Shown: positions 1 to 8,589 of the stretch, piece after piece
Layout of the letters: each line of letters begins with the position of its first letter
Numbering within the stretch: the stretch's first letter is position 1
DNA from: Campylobacter suis
Lineage (GTDB): Bacteria > Campylobacterota > Campylobacteria > Campylobacterales > Campylobacteraceae
Assembly: GCF_905120475.1 (NCBI RefSeq)
Contig: NZ_CAJHOE010000002.1
Span: 1-64,000, forward strand
Length of the DNA: 64,000 bases
Direction: 5' to 3'
Notes under the pieces: generated by a model
Told to the model about the DNA's origin: nothing
The model's database searches: none
The model's input: only the letters and a program-made list of their open reading frames with translations
Translations under genes and position numbers: made by a program

Positions 1-1330
1 TCTTAAACTTATCTAGTAAGCCACTTAGCTCTACTACATTATTAGCTATACCATCCTTAAGAGCTCTTTGTAGTTGAGCAAATGTCTCTTTTAGTTCGTT
101 TAGGGCTGGGTTTGCAACATTAGCATTAAGAGTAGCTGTAAAATCACCAGCTTTTATCTTGTCAACGAAGTTGTTTGCTTGAGAGATAAATTCGTTTTCA
201 AGGCGTTTGCCATCTTGAATTTTGGCTATATTATCATTTACAAGAGTTGCCATAACACCAAATTCATCTTTGCTACTTACTGGTATAGAAACTGGCTCTT
301 TTATCTCATAATTTAGAAATTTAAAGAACGAGTTTAGACCGTCAGATATACTGCCAAGTGGGCGTAGGAAACGAGTTATTGCAAATACCAGTATAACAAC
401 AATTAATATTACAAAAATTATAGAGAATACAACTTGTGTCATAAGTGCTTCATTTAAAGCTGCGTCATAATCTGACATATTGCTAGACGAACATACAAGC
501 CAGCCGGAACTTTCTGAAACCTGGCAAGCCCCTATTTTATCAACCCCACCAAAACTATATTCAAAAGCATTTTTTCCATGCTCTTTGTAGCCATTTATCC
601 ATATAGACACACCTTTTTTAGCCACTTCAGAGTCTGACATAACAAGGTCGGGATTTGAGTGGTGAACAAATTTTTGCGACACAGGGTCAACAATCGCAAT
701 AACACCTGTTTCACTATCTTTCATATTTGCAACAGCGTCTTTTAGATTTGTAAGAACGATGTCAGAACCCATAACAGCAATATTTTTACCATCTACTTTA
801 ATAACTTTTACAACACTTGTTACCAAAGCCTGAGAAGCACTTGAAACATAAGGTGTTGTAACTTCTACTTTACCTGTTTCAATAGCTTTTTTTAACCATC
901 CACGACTTCTAGCATCATAATTATCTTTTTCTAATGTTAGTTCGTAATATTTTGGTAAATCATCCTTTGGGAATGTTACGGATCGTAACGCTCCATCATC
1001 TAAAAAACCAATAAAAAGCTCATCACTTACAGCTGTGGCACCCATGCGTGGCATCTCAGTTTTTAAATTTGCCTTACCATAAGGCGTAGTAAGAAAATCT
1101 GGATATGCTTCAAAGTATCTAACAGACTCATTTACAGCCCTAATACCAGGATCCAAAAAGCGATCAAGATAGATTTGAGCCGTTTGAGCTAATGTAGCTT
1201 TCGATTGCTTTGAAAGATTCATCATAGAATCTTTAGTCTTTTGGTAACTTATATACGAAAAGATAGTAAACGCTATTGCCAAAACAGCAATTACGATTAT
1301 GGCGATTTTATTCGCAACTTTATTTAACAT
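1..1330 (-). CDS. Methyl-accepting chemotaxis protein, 5' part only (runs off the left edge)
   Basis: Reading from an ATG at 1330, the frame stays open for about 443 codons to the window edge. An N-terminal membrane helix (about residues 7-27) is followed by a long periplasmic region and a second helix at about 298-320, then a HAMP-like stretch. The periplasmic region looks like a dCache domain, the usual ligand-sensing module of Campylobacter chemoreceptors. The cytoplasmic signalling hairpin, which would contact CheW/CheA, lies outside the window. The start has a good ribosome binding site (AAGGAG, about 1337-1342). Membrane receptor controlling swimming; the ligand cannot be told from this sequence. 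The leader contains a 17-bp tandem repeat. Confidence 0.9.
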   Translation of the reverse strand, partial: MLNKVANKIAIIVIAVLAIAFTIFSYISYQKTKDSMMNLSKQSKATLAQTAQIYLDRFLDPGIRAVNESVRYFEAYPDFLTTPYGKANLKTEMPRMGATAVSDELFIGFLDDGALRSVTFPKDDLPKYYELTLEKDNYDARSRGWLKKAIETGKVEVTTPYVSSASQALVTSVVKVIKVDGKNIAVMGSDIVLTNLKDAVANMKDSETGVIAIVDPVSQKFVHHSNPDLVMSDSEVAKKGVSIWINGYKEHGKNAFEYSFGGVDKIGACQVSESSGWLVCSSSNMSDYDAALNEALMTQVVFSIIFVILIVVILVFAITRFLRPLGSISDGLNSFFKFLNYEIKEPVSIPVSSKDEFGVMATLVNDNIAKIQDGKRLENEFISQANNFVDKIKAGDFTATLNANVANPALNELKETFAQLQRALKDGIANNVVELSGLLDKFK

Positions 1331-1355
1331 GCACTGCTCCTTGTGTTGTTTTTGA

Positions 1356-1399
1356 AATTTTTATGATTTTATAATTTTTATGATTTTATAATTTTTATG
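1356..1399. repeat. 17-bp tandem repeat, about 2.6 copies
   Basis: The unit AATTTTTATGATTTTAT occurs at 1356-1372 and 1373-1389, followed by a partial third copy to 1399. The copies are identical. The repeat lies just upstream of the chemoreceptor start at 1330, in what should be its promoter or leader, and just past the stop of the PP-loop gene at 1408. Confidence 0.85.
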
Positions 1400-1407
1400 G
1401 CAAATAA

Positions 1408-2406
1408 TTATTTAACAAAAAAGCCTTGAGCAATGATTTTATCATCAAATGGTTTAACGACTAAATTTTTATCTCCTATGTTTACGCTAAATTCTCTATC
1501 TTTTGCAGCTCTTGTATAAGCAAGGGCAAGACGAGCAGCAAAATTTGCATCTTCATTATCTGCGCCAACGCTTAAAAAGCTCTTTGCTCCTACTATCTCA
1601 TCTTTAGGATCAAAATTTATAGCGTGAAATTTATCGTTTGGATTTGCCAAAAGTGCATTGTTGTCACTCTCATCTCGCCCAATAATAAGTTTTGCACCAT
1701 TTTTTAACCGCAGGTGTCTACCAAGCTTTAGCCAAGCAACATCTATATCGCGCATATTATCATCGAATTTTAAATACTCTTTTATCTTTACCGCAAAACT
1801 CTCAATAGTAAGCAAACATCCGCCACCAGGTGTTGCAAAGTCACTCTCTCCCCAGCCAAATTTCGCTGCCAAAGCAAGTTGTGGCTTTCTGTCCCTTCCA
1901 CTTATATCAAGCAACTTTTGGCGATCTACCCAGCCTTCACGCTCTGGTTTTGTTGGCTCAAAAAGCTTAGCGCACATAGGTCTTAGTATAAGCTCATCTT
2001 CATCATCAGCTAAATTTCTAACCTGCTTCATAGCCTCCCTACGCTGACTCATAGGTCGCTGACCCAAAACCTCGCCCGTCACTATAAAGCTAGCACCTTC
2101 ACTCTCAAGCATATTTAAAGCCACTTTAAACATATACCCATGACAATCAACACATGGGTTAAACTGCTTTCCGTAGCCGTATTTTGGGTTAAAAAGTACA
2201 TCTTGAAGATATGCACTACGAATATCTACAACCTTAAAATCAGCTCCTGCTAAATTTGCCCTTTTTTCAAGCGTGGCAAATTTTTCTGCCTCTGCTCCAA
2301 AACCAGTATCAATGTGAAGTGCGGTAACTTTAATACCTTGATCTGTTAGAAGTTTAATAGCGATCATACTATCAAGACCGCCGCTAAATAACGCTAATGC
2401 TTTCAT
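1408..2406 (-). CDS. PP-loop ATPase related to ThiI/MnmA tRNA thiolases
   Basis: 332 residues. The N-terminus has the PP-loop signature SGGLDS (about residues 8-13), used by ATP pyrophosphatases that adenylate tRNA uridines before sulfur transfer. Cysteine motifs CVDCHGY (near 84-90) and PGGGC (near 190-195) could carry sulfur or bind metal. The C-terminal third, with GRHLRLKNGAKLIIGRDE, resembles the NFACT-R type RNA-binding fold. A cytoplasmic tRNA-modification role is therefore likely, but this is not the canonical MnmA and the exact reaction is uncertain. The start codon overlaps the dnaG stop by 4 bases (ATGA), so the two genes are translationally coupled. Confidence 0.75.
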   Translation of the reverse strand: MKALALFSGGLDSMIAIKLLTDQGIKVTALHIDTGFGAEAEKFATLEKRANLAGADFKVVDIRSAYLQDVLFNPKYGYGKQFNPCVDCHGYMFKVALNMLESEGASFIVTGEVLGQRPMSQRREAMKQVRNLADDEDELILRPMCAKLFEPTKPEREGWVDRQKLLDISGRDRKPQLALAAKFGWGESDFATPGGGCLLTIESFAVKIKEYLKFDDNMRDIDVAWLKLGRHLRLKNGAKLIIGRDESDNNALLANPNDKFHAINFDPKDEIVGAKSFLSVGADNEDANFAARLALAYTRAAKDREFSVNIGDKNLVVKPFDDKIIAQGFFVK

Positions 2407-4067
2407 ATTTGCCTTTGTAAATTTAAGATTATCTTTCCCAAGATAGCGAGCTTTTCAAATTTATCTTCATCGTTTGAGTTTTTAATATCGGCTTGCTTTC
2501 TTTGGAAATGTTTTAGTTTTAAGTTTGCTATGGCTTTATCAAATTTCTCCTTGCTGTCGATAGCCAAAGCACTATCATCAAACTCAAGCTCACAGATGTA
2601 TTTGTCGCTATCATCGCTATTTGGTGAGATAATGGCTTTAAATGTCTGAGCATGATGAAAGAAAAATTCGTGATTTATGCCCATATCAAGTAAATTTTGT
2701 TTTAAATTTTTATCAGCCAAGATAGCCTTTAAGATAGCAAATTCTAAAATATCCTTTTTTTGCTCGCTAGCTGTTTTTGGCTGTGGTTTTGTGTAGGCTT
2801 GGGGTCTAAAATTTACATTACTTCTTATGCCACCAAGATTTAAAGAGCCAACATCTATACCTAAAAGGCTAGCTACAAGTGGAGCATAGCTTTGTGCGAT
2901 GATAGCTTTTAGCGACTTTGTGTAGGCTAAAATTTCATCCAAGCAACGCTGTTTTTGTACTGGCTTATTAAGGTCATAACCCTTTATGATATGCCTTATA
3001 TAAAACTCGCCAAGCTCCACTCCAGAGTCAAAAAGACGCTGTAAATACTCTATCTTTCCACTTACAACCATATCGGCTGGGTCTGCACCACCTTCGATAA
3101 TAACAACTGAGCCGTCTATTTGATTTAAGCTTAAAAGATGAGCTGAGCGAACGGCTGCATGTATGCCCGCGTCATCACCATCAAAACAAAGAACTACGCT
3201 TAAATCTTCATCACGCTTTAAAAGTGGCAAATGTTTTTCTGTAAGTGCCGTTCCTAGCACCGCAACGGCGTTATCAAAACCTGCGTAATGCAACATGATA
3301 ACATCAAGATACCCTTCGCAAATGATAATCTGATGTTTTTTAGCAATATTTGTCCTTGCTAAATTTAGCCCATAAAATAGCCGCGATTTGTCAAAAATTT
3401 CAGACTGCGGACTGTTTATATATTTGGCTGGATGATTTGATATGGTGCGTCCCCCAAAGCCAACTAGCTTTGAGTTATGACTATAAATGGGAAATGTAAT
3501 ACGATGGCTAAAACTAGCATAAATTCCCTGCTCATTTTGTTTTACGATACCAACATTAAGAGCCTCTTTTGGCTCTATCTGCTCGTTTTGCAAAAAGCGT
3601 ATCGTCTTTTGGCTATCACTTGCCCATCCAAGCTCAAATTTAGCTATCATCGCATCATTTATACCTCGCGAATAAAGATAGCGTAAAGCCTCTTCATTTT
3701 TATAAAGATCGGCACGATACATCGCATTTGCACCCTCTAAAATACGCTTATCGTCCTTTATCTTTGGCGTATCTTTTGTATAAGAAAGGGTGAAATTTGA
3801 CATACTAGCAAGCTTTTCAATCGCTTCTGGATAGCTTAGTTTTTCGTACTCCATTACAAATTTTATCGCATTTCCGCCAGCCTTACACGAAAAGCAGTGG
3901 TAAATTTGTTTTGATGGACTTATGCTCATACTTGGATTTTTATCATCGTGAAATGGGCAGACGCACTTAAAATTTGCCCCCACTTTTTTTACAGGTATGT
4001 AGTGGCTTACAACATCGACAATATCGGTTACATCTAGTAATTTTTCTATACTATTTTGCTCTATCAT
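2403..4067 (-). CDS. dnaG: DNA primase DnaG
   Basis: 554 residues, normal length for epsilonproteobacterial DnaG. Makes RNA primers for lagging-strand replication. The N-terminal CHC2 zinc finger is visible (C37, H40, C58, C61). The TOPRIM catalytic core follows, with EGYLDV near residue 251 and the acidic FDGDDAG near 295. The divergent C-terminal domain should bind the DnaB helicase. The start MIEQNSIEKLL matches where the family normally begins. The bases before it carry no recognisable Shine-Dalgarno sequence, and a TATAAT lies only 8-13 bases upstream, suggesting a nearly leaderless mRNA. The gene overlaps the downstream PP-loop ATPase gene by 4 bases. Confidence 0.97.
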   Translation of the reverse strand: MIEQNSIEKLLDVTDIVDVVSHYIPVKKVGANFKCVCPFHDDKNPSMSISPSKQIYHCFSCKAGGNAIKFVMEYEKLSYPEAIEKLASMSNFTLSYTKDTPKIKDDKRILEGANAMYRADLYKNEEALRYLYSRGINDAMIAKFELGWASDSQKTIRFLQNEQIEPKEALNVGIVKQNEQGIYASFSHRITFPIYSHNSKLVGFGGRTISNHPAKYINSPQSEIFDKSRLFYGLNLARTNIAKKHQIIICEGYLDVIMLHYAGFDNAVAVLGTALTEKHLPLLKRDEDLSVVLCFDGDDAGIHAAVRSAHLLSLNQIDGSVVIIEGGADPADMVVSGKIEYLQRLFDSGVELGEFYIRHIIKGYDLNKPVQKQRCLDEILAYTKSLKAIIAQSYAPLVASLLGIDVGSLNLGGIRSNVNFRPQAYTKPQPKTASEQKKDILEFAILKAILADKNLKQNLLDMGINHEFFFHHAQTFKAIISPNSDDSDKYICELEFDDSALAIDSKEKFDKAIANLKLKHFQRKQADIKNSNDEDKFEKLAILGKIILNLQRQI

Positions 4068-4074
4068 AAGCGAG

Positions 4075-4080
4075 ATTATA
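4075..4080 (-). promoter_or_regulatory. Putative -10 box for dnaG
   Basis: TATAAT on the minus strand, preceded directly by TG. Its predicted start site falls one or two bases from the dnaG ATG at 4067. It lies back to back with the plus-strand -10 box at 4093-4098. Confidence 0.5.
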
Positions 4081-4092
4081 CAATCATTTGGC

Positions 4093-4098
4093 TATAAT
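4093..4098 (+). promoter_or_regulatory. Putative -10 box for the TPR/rnhA/rnc/aroC cluster
   Basis: TATAAT on the plus strand, 22 bases before the ATG at 4121. The upstream region overlaps the divergent dnaG promoter. Confidence 0.5.
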
Positions 4099-4120
4099 GG
4101 GCTTAAAAAATTTATAAAGT

Positions 4121-5152
4121 ATGAGCATGGATATATTTTTTATTGAGCATCGTGACCCTATTTTTGGACTTGTTGTGCTTTTTGCAATCATTTTAATGGT
4201 GGCTATCTTAAACTATGCTTGGGGTGTGTTTAGAGGCAAAGACGAAAAGCGAAGACTGGAGAAATTTATACAGAAATTTGAAGCCTCAAACGCCCTTAGC
4301 AAAGAGCATAAAGATATGCTAAGCAAGCTTGATGTTGATGCCCAAAGTCTTTGTATGCTAGGTAGCACATTTGCTAAAAATGGCGACTTTGAAAAGGCTA
4401 TCGCAGTTTATGTCATAGCGCTTGAAAAGGTGCAAAATAAGCATGAAAAAGAGCTTGTTTTAACAGAACTTGGGCAAGCGTATTTTAAGGCTGGCTTTTT
4501 GCAAAATTCTATGGAGGTATTTTTAAAGTCAGTAGAACTAAGCCCACGAAATGCGATTGCTTTGCGTCATCTTACTATGATAGATGAAAAGCTAAAACGC
4601 TATGACGATGCACTTGATACTCTGGTTGCACTAAGCGAGCTTGGTATTGATGTAAGTGCAAACGAAGCCTATATTAAGGCTCTTAAAATTTTAGATGATA
4701 AAGCATTAAGCCCGCAAGAAAAAGTAGAGCAAATTTTAGAGATGAAAGATGAGTTTAAGCTTTTAAAACGCATGTGTATGCAGCTTTACATAAGGCAAGA
4801 CATAAACCTAAATAACCTTAACGAATTTGCTAATCTTGAAGATGTTATAGACCTTGTTTACGCCCAAGAAAATGCCATAAATTTAAAAGATGAGAACTAT
4901 AAAGCGCTATTTAAAGCAAAAGGTGTGATAAATGAGCGTTGCGACATTAATGGTTTTGAACTAAATGTTCTTAAAAGCTTAAATGATGCTGGCTTTAATG
5001 GAGCTGGGCTTAGTTTTAACTATGTGTGCAAACACTGCAAAAACTCATTTCCTATGCACTTTTACCGCTGTCCGATGTGCCATGAGCTTGGCAGTGTAAA
5101 AATTTTACCACATATCACAGAAGTTGCAAATGAAAACAGTATGCCTTTTTAG
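4121..5152 (+). CDS. Membrane-anchored TPR protein with a C-terminal rubredoxin-type metal knuckle (LapB/YciM-like)
   Basis: 343 residues. One N-terminal membrane helix (about residues 15-38) is followed by TPR-like helical repeats (about 70-290). The end holds a four-cysteine knuckle: C303-x2-C306-x10-C317-x2-C320. This order (helix, TPR array, rubredoxin-like knuckle) and this cysteine spacing are those of LapB/YciM, which in E. coli links FtsH to LpxC turnover and so sets lipopolysaccharide synthesis. I believe the position matches the C. jejuni gene annotated as a putative periplasmic protein between dnaG and rnhA. The topology would put TPR and knuckle in the cytoplasm. The function is inferred from architecture. 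The 3' end overlaps rnhA by 29 bases. Confidence 0.7.
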   Translation: MSMDIFFIEHRDPIFGLVVLFAIILMVAILNYAWGVFRGKDEKRRLEKFIQKFEASNALSKEHKDMLSKLDVDAQSLCMLGSTFAKNGDFEKAIAVYVIALEKVQNKHEKELVLTELGQAYFKAGFLQNSMEVFLKSVELSPRNAIALRHLTMIDEKLKRYDDALDTLVALSELGIDVSANEAYIKALKILDDKALSPQEKVEQILEMKDEFKLLKRMCMQLYIRQDINLNNLNEFANLEDVIDLVYAQENAINLKDENYKALFKAKGVINERCDINGFELNVLKSLNDAGFNGAGLSFNYVCKHCKNSFPMHFYRCPMCHELGSVKILPHITEVANENSMPF

Positions 5153-5558
5153 TGATGGCTCATGTTTAAATAACCCTGGTCCTGGCGGCTGGGCGTGCAT
5201 TTTGGAGTTTAATGGCGCAAAGAAAGAGCTAAGCGGAGGGGAGAGCCAAACTACAAATAACCAAATGGAGCTTCGCGCCGTTATAGAGGGACTAAAAGCA
5301 CTTAAAGAGCCGTGCAATGTCAAGCTTTACACGGACAGCTCATATGTGGCAAATTCTATAAACGCCTGGCTTGATGGCTGGGTCAAAAAAAATTTCAAAA
5401 ATGTCAAAAATATTGATCTTTGGCAAGAGTATATACAAATCTCAAAACCACATAAAGTAAGTGCAAACTGGCTTAAAGCACATAACGGGCACCCGCAAAA
5501 TGAGCGTTGCGACGAACTTGCAAGACAAGAAGCAGCAAAGATCCAGATGAAAGGTTAA
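5124..5558 (+). CDS. rnhA: Ribonuclease HI
   Basis: 144 residues, the usual length. Degrades the RNA strand of RNA-DNA hybrids, for example Okazaki primers. The catalytic set is visible: D11 (in SDGS), E49 (in MELRA), D71 (in YTDSSY), H123 and D130 (in [14 protein letters not shown]). The start is inside the preceding TPR gene (29-base overlap); a second ATG at 5130 would still keep all catalytic residues. Belongs to the cluster TPR protein-rnhA-rnc-aroC. Confidence 0.96.
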   Translation: MQMKTVCLFSDGSCLNNPGPGGWACILEFNGAKKELSGGESQTTNNQMELRAVIEGLKALKEPCNVKLYTDSSYVANSINAWLDGWVKKNFKNVKNIDLWQEYIQISKPHKVSANWLKAHNGHPQNERCDELARQEAAKIQMKG

Positions 5559-5560
5559 TC

Positions 5561-6223
5561 GTGAAAAATTTACAAAAGAACCTAGGATATACATTTGAAA
5601 ATATCAAACTTTTAAACGAAGCACTAACTCATAAAAGCACTAAACTACACTATAACAACGAACGCCTTGAGTTTTTGGGCGATGCTGTTATGGATCTTAT
5701 AGTTGGAGAGTATTTATTTCGCAAATTTGAACGCATCGCAGAGGGAGATATGAGTAAGCTACGCGCTGCACTGGTTAATGAAAAGAGCTTTGCTGTAATG
5801 GCAAAACACCTAAACTTAGGCGATTTTATAAATATTTCACAAGCTGAAGAAAATAACGGCGGTCGCATGAAACCTAGTATCTTAAGCGACGCTTACGAAG
5901 CCATAATAGGCGCCATCTATCTTGAAGCTGGGCTTGAAACTGCACGCAAAGTAGCTATAAATTTGCTAGAAATTTGCTTTCCACAAATAGACATAACAAG
6001 CCTTGTAAAAGACTACAAAACCGCTCTGCAAGAGCTAACTCAAGCAACTGTTGGCGTCACTCCATCTTACGAGCTAGTAGGCAGTTTTGGCCCCGATCAC
6101 AAGAAAGAATTTGAGATAGCACTCATTTTAAATGGTAAAGAAATTTCACGAGCGATCGGTGGCTCAAAAAAAGAGGCTCAACAACTTGCAGCAAAAATAG
6201 CACTTGAAAAGATGAAAAACTAA
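5561..6223 (+). CDS. rnc: Ribonuclease III
   Basis: Double-strand-specific endoribonuclease that processes rRNA precursors and regulatory RNA duplexes. I place the start at the GTG at 5561 (220 residues), just after the rnhA stop, with AAAGG a few bases upstream. A longer frame from 5507 only adds sequence that overlaps rnhA and matches nothing in the family. The signature NERLEFLGD is at residues 33-41, and the second acidic site is in [17 protein letters not shown] double-stranded RNA-binding domain fills about 150-220 and ends with the typical [13 protein letters not shown]. Confidence 0.95.
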   Translation: MKNLQKNLGYTFENIKLLNEALTHKSTKLHYNNERLEFLGDAVMDLIVGEYLFRKFERIAEGDMSKLRAALVNEKSFAVMAKHLNLGDFINISQAEENNGGRMKPSILSDAYEAIIGAIYLEAGLETARKVAINLLEICFPQIDITSLVKDYKTALQELTQATVGVTPSYELVGSFGPDHKKEFEIALILNGKEISRAIGGSKKEAQQLAAKIALEKMKN

Positions 6224-6231
6224 GGCATTAG

Positions 6232-7305
6232 ATGAATACTTTTGGAGAAAAACTAAGACTTACAACATTTGGAGAGAGCCATGGTGTAGCCATAGGTGGC
6301 GTTATGGACGGCTTTCCTGCAGGTATTAAAATCGATCTTGATTTTTTACAAAGCGAACTTAACAAAAGACGACCAGGACGAAATAAATTTGCTACAGCCA
6401 GAGATGAAGCTGATAAGGTTGAAATATTTAGCGGAATTTTTGATGGTTTAAGTACTGGTACGCCGATAGGTTTTGCGATATTTAACTCAAATCAAAAGTC
6501 AAACGACTATGAAAACTTGCGTGAAATTTTTCGTCCCGGGCATGCTGACTTTAGCTACTTTGCAAAATATGGCATAAGAGATCACCGTGGTGGCGGACGA
6601 AGCTCGGCTAGAGAAACTGCTGTGCGTGTGGCTGGCGGGGCTTTTGCGCAAATGCTCTTAGATGAATTTGAAATTAGCATAAAAAGTGGGGTTTTAAGCG
6701 TAGGCGATGTGACGACTAGCCTTATAGACTGGCAATTAGCGCAAAACTCTGAAATTTTTTCTCTTGGCAATGAAAGTGAGATGAAAGAGCTTATCATGCA
6801 AGCTCGCAAAAGTCACGATAGTATCGGAGCTAGCGTATTAAGCATAGCTAGTGGTGTGCCAGCTGGCCTTGGAGAGGGGCTTTATAACAAACTTGATGCT
6901 GCTTTAGCAGCTGCTTTAATGGGTATAAACGGAGTAAAAGCAGTAGAAATAGGCGAAGGGATAAATGCAAGTCGCCTAAAAGGTTCGCAAAATAACGACC
7001 AAATGAGCCAAAAGGAAAAATTTCTTACAAATCATGCTGGTGGCATACTTGGTGGCATGAGTAATGGCGAGCAAATAGTTATAAAAAGCCACTTTAAGCC
7101 TACGCCATCAATATTTAAAACCCAACATAGTATAAATCTAGAAGGTAAGGATACTAGCTTTGAGCTTCGTGGCAGGCACGATCCATGTATTGGTGTGCGT
7201 GGAAGCGTCGTGGCAACAGCAATGATAAGGCTTGTTTTAGCCGATATGCTACTTTTAAATGCCTCGTCAAATTTGACAAATTTAAAAAAAGCCTATGGAC
7301 TATAA
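6232..7305 (+). CDS. aroC: Chorismate synthase
   Basis: 357 residues. Converts 5-enolpyruvylshikimate-3-phosphate to chorismate, the last common step for aromatic amino acids and folate, using reduced FMN. Family signatures are clear: GESHG near residue 14, RGGGRSSARET near 117-127, and RGRHDPC near 315. The gene starts 8 bases after rnc in the same direction. The 3' end overlaps the convergent membrane-protein gene by 6 bases. Confidence 0.97.
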   Translation: MNTFGEKLRLTTFGESHGVAIGGVMDGFPAGIKIDLDFLQSELNKRRPGRNKFATARDEADKVEIFSGIFDGLSTGTPIGFAIFNSNQKSNDYENLREIFRPGHADFSYFAKYGIRDHRGGGRSSARETAVRVAGGAFAQMLLDEFEISIKSGVLSVGDVTTSLIDWQLAQNSEIFSLGNESEMKELIMQARKSHDSIGASVLSIASGVPAGLGEGLYNKLDAALAAALMGINGVKAVEIGEGINASRLKGSQNNDQMSQKEKFLTNHAGGILGGMSNGEQIVIKSHFKPTPSIFKTQHSINLEGKDTSFELRGRHDPCIGVRGSVVATAMIRLVLADMLLLNASSNLTNLKKAYGL

Positions 7306-7704
7306 GTCGTTTATCTCGCTACTTCTTGCGTTATAAACAAACCAGCTTAAAACCAAATAAAGCAAAAGCGCACCAAACGCCAAAAGCACATAAAATAGAG
7401 ATGAGTCAAGCTCGCTTGTATTATGTAATGCAACAAAAGTTGCTAGCAAAGAGATTAAAAAGCCAGCAAGTTTGATTATAAAGCTTTTTGGATTAAGTGA
7501 GATAAACAAAAGTCCAGTAAACAGCACACAAAGTGCATAAAATGCAACATTTTGTATACCAAGCTGCGCTTCATTAAAGGCTGTAAATTTTAAGAGTGCA
7601 GCAAAGAGTGCAGCAAAGAGTGCAAGAGCTATAAAAAAAATAGGCTTTTGCATAAGATTATAAAAAAAGCAGACGACGCCACGGTTTGATTTATTGTAAT
7701 CCAT
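7300..7704 (-). CDS. Small hypothetical membrane protein
   Basis: 134 residues with four likely membrane helices (about 17-38, 48-67, 73-92 and 103-124) and short loops. No catalytic motif or known family was recognised. The start has a good ribosome binding site (AAGGATGG). The gene converges with aroC and diverges from the tautomerase gene, so it is probably a single-gene unit. Confidence 0.7.
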   Translation of the reverse strand: MDYNKSNRGVVCFFYNLMQKPIFFIALALFAALFAALLKFTAFNEAQLGIQNVAFYALCVLFTGLLFISLNPKSFIIKLAGFLISLLATFVALHNTSELDSSLFYVLLAFGALLLYLVLSWFVYNARSSEINDL

Positions 7705-7790
7705 TTTCCATCCTTTTTTCGTTATTTTAAAATTTTAAAGCTTTATTTATCTTTTAAATTTTAAAATTACACAAAAACAAAGGAGAAAAT

Positions 7791-7994
7791 ATGCCTTTTA
7801 TAAACATAAAAATGGCTGGACCAGAGCCTACAAAAGAGCAAAAACAAGAGCTTATATCCCAAATAACACAAACTATGGTGAGTGTGCTTGGCAAAAAGCG
7901 CGAAAGGGTACAAATTTATATCGAGACATTTGATGCAAGCTCGATAGGTACTGGTGGTATGAGTCTTGAAAATGTATTAAAGGAGAGTAAATGA
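7791..7994 (+). CDS. 4-oxalocrotonate tautomerase family protein
   Basis: 67 residues, the standard length of this very small enzyme. After removal of Met the N-terminal proline (PFINIKMAG) is the catalytic base in the family, which moves protons in keto-enol tautomerisation. No aromatic-degradation genes are nearby, so the true substrate is unknown. A strong AGGAG precedes the start. The gene overlaps the downstream peroxiredoxin gene by 4 bases (ATGA). Confidence 0.88.
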   Translation: MPFINIKMAGPEPTKEQKQELISQITQTMVSVLGKKRERVQIYIETFDASSIGTGGMSLENVLKESK

Positions 7995-8488
7995 GTGATT
8001 TTAGTAAAGCAGATATAGAGCGCAAAGTGACACTAAAAGATGGGGATATAGCTCCAAATTTTAGCTTAGAAAATAGCGATGGAGTAAGCGTTAATTTAAA
8101 AGATTTTGTTGGGAAAAATGTTGTACTTTACTTCTACCCAAAAGACAACACCCCAGGCTGCACAACACAAGCATGCGAATTTAGCGCACTTTATGATGAC
8201 TTTATCGGTACAGATAGCATTATAGTTGGGGTTAGTCCTGATAGTGTGAAAAGTCATGCTGGATTTAGCACAAAGCAAAGCTTAAAACACATCTTGCTAA
8301 GCGACCCAGACAAAGAGGTGGCTAAGCTTTATGGCGTGTGGCAAGTGCGAAAAAACTACGGAAAAGAGTATCTTGGCATAGTTCGCACAACTTTTGTTAT
8401 CGGCAAAGATGGTAAAATTTTAAAGGTTTATAAAAGCGTAAAAGCAAAGGATCACGCCGCAAAAGTCTTGGCTGATCTTGTAAAATAA
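7991..8488 (+). CDS. bcp: Thiol peroxidase, Bcp/PrxQ type
   Basis: 165 residues. Thioredoxin-fold peroxiredoxin that reduces hydrogen peroxide and organic peroxides in the cytoplasm. The active site TPGCTTQACEF near residues 53-63 has both the peroxidatic cysteine and the second cysteine four residues on, typical of the PrxQ/Bcp group. YFYPKDNTPG precedes it as expected. Translationally coupled to the tautomerase. A second, divergent peroxiredoxin gene lies at 49020. Confidence 0.93.
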   Translation: MSDFSKADIERKVTLKDGDIAPNFSLENSDGVSVNLKDFVGKNVVLYFYPKDNTPGCTTQACEFSALYDDFIGTDSIIVGVSPDSVKSHAGFSTKQSLKHILLSDPDKEVAKLYGVWQVRKNYGKEYLGIVRTTFVIGKDGKILKVYKSVKAKDHAAKVLADLVK

Positions 8489-8551
8489 CTTAGTAAAATA
8501 AGCCTTAAAATTGCAAATTTAACACACCTATGGGAAATGTTAAACATTTTT

Positions 8552-8560
8552 TGCTAGAAT
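8552..8560 (+). promoter_or_regulatory. Extended -10 promoter for ilvE
   Basis: TGCTAGAAT matches the extended -10 form TGnTAnAAT favoured in Campylobacter. It lies 30 bases before the ilvE ATG. Confidence 0.55.
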
Positions 8561-8589
8561 TGGGGCAAATTTAATCTGAAAGGCATAAA

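Noticed and set aside
1658-2047. 129-codon plus-strand frame
   Set aside because: Antisense shadow inside the PP-loop ATPase gene; serine-rich low-complexity product.
5507-5560. Upstream ATG as rnc start
   Set aside because: It would overlap rnhA by 52 bases and add 18 residues absent from RNase III; the GTG at 5561 is better placed.
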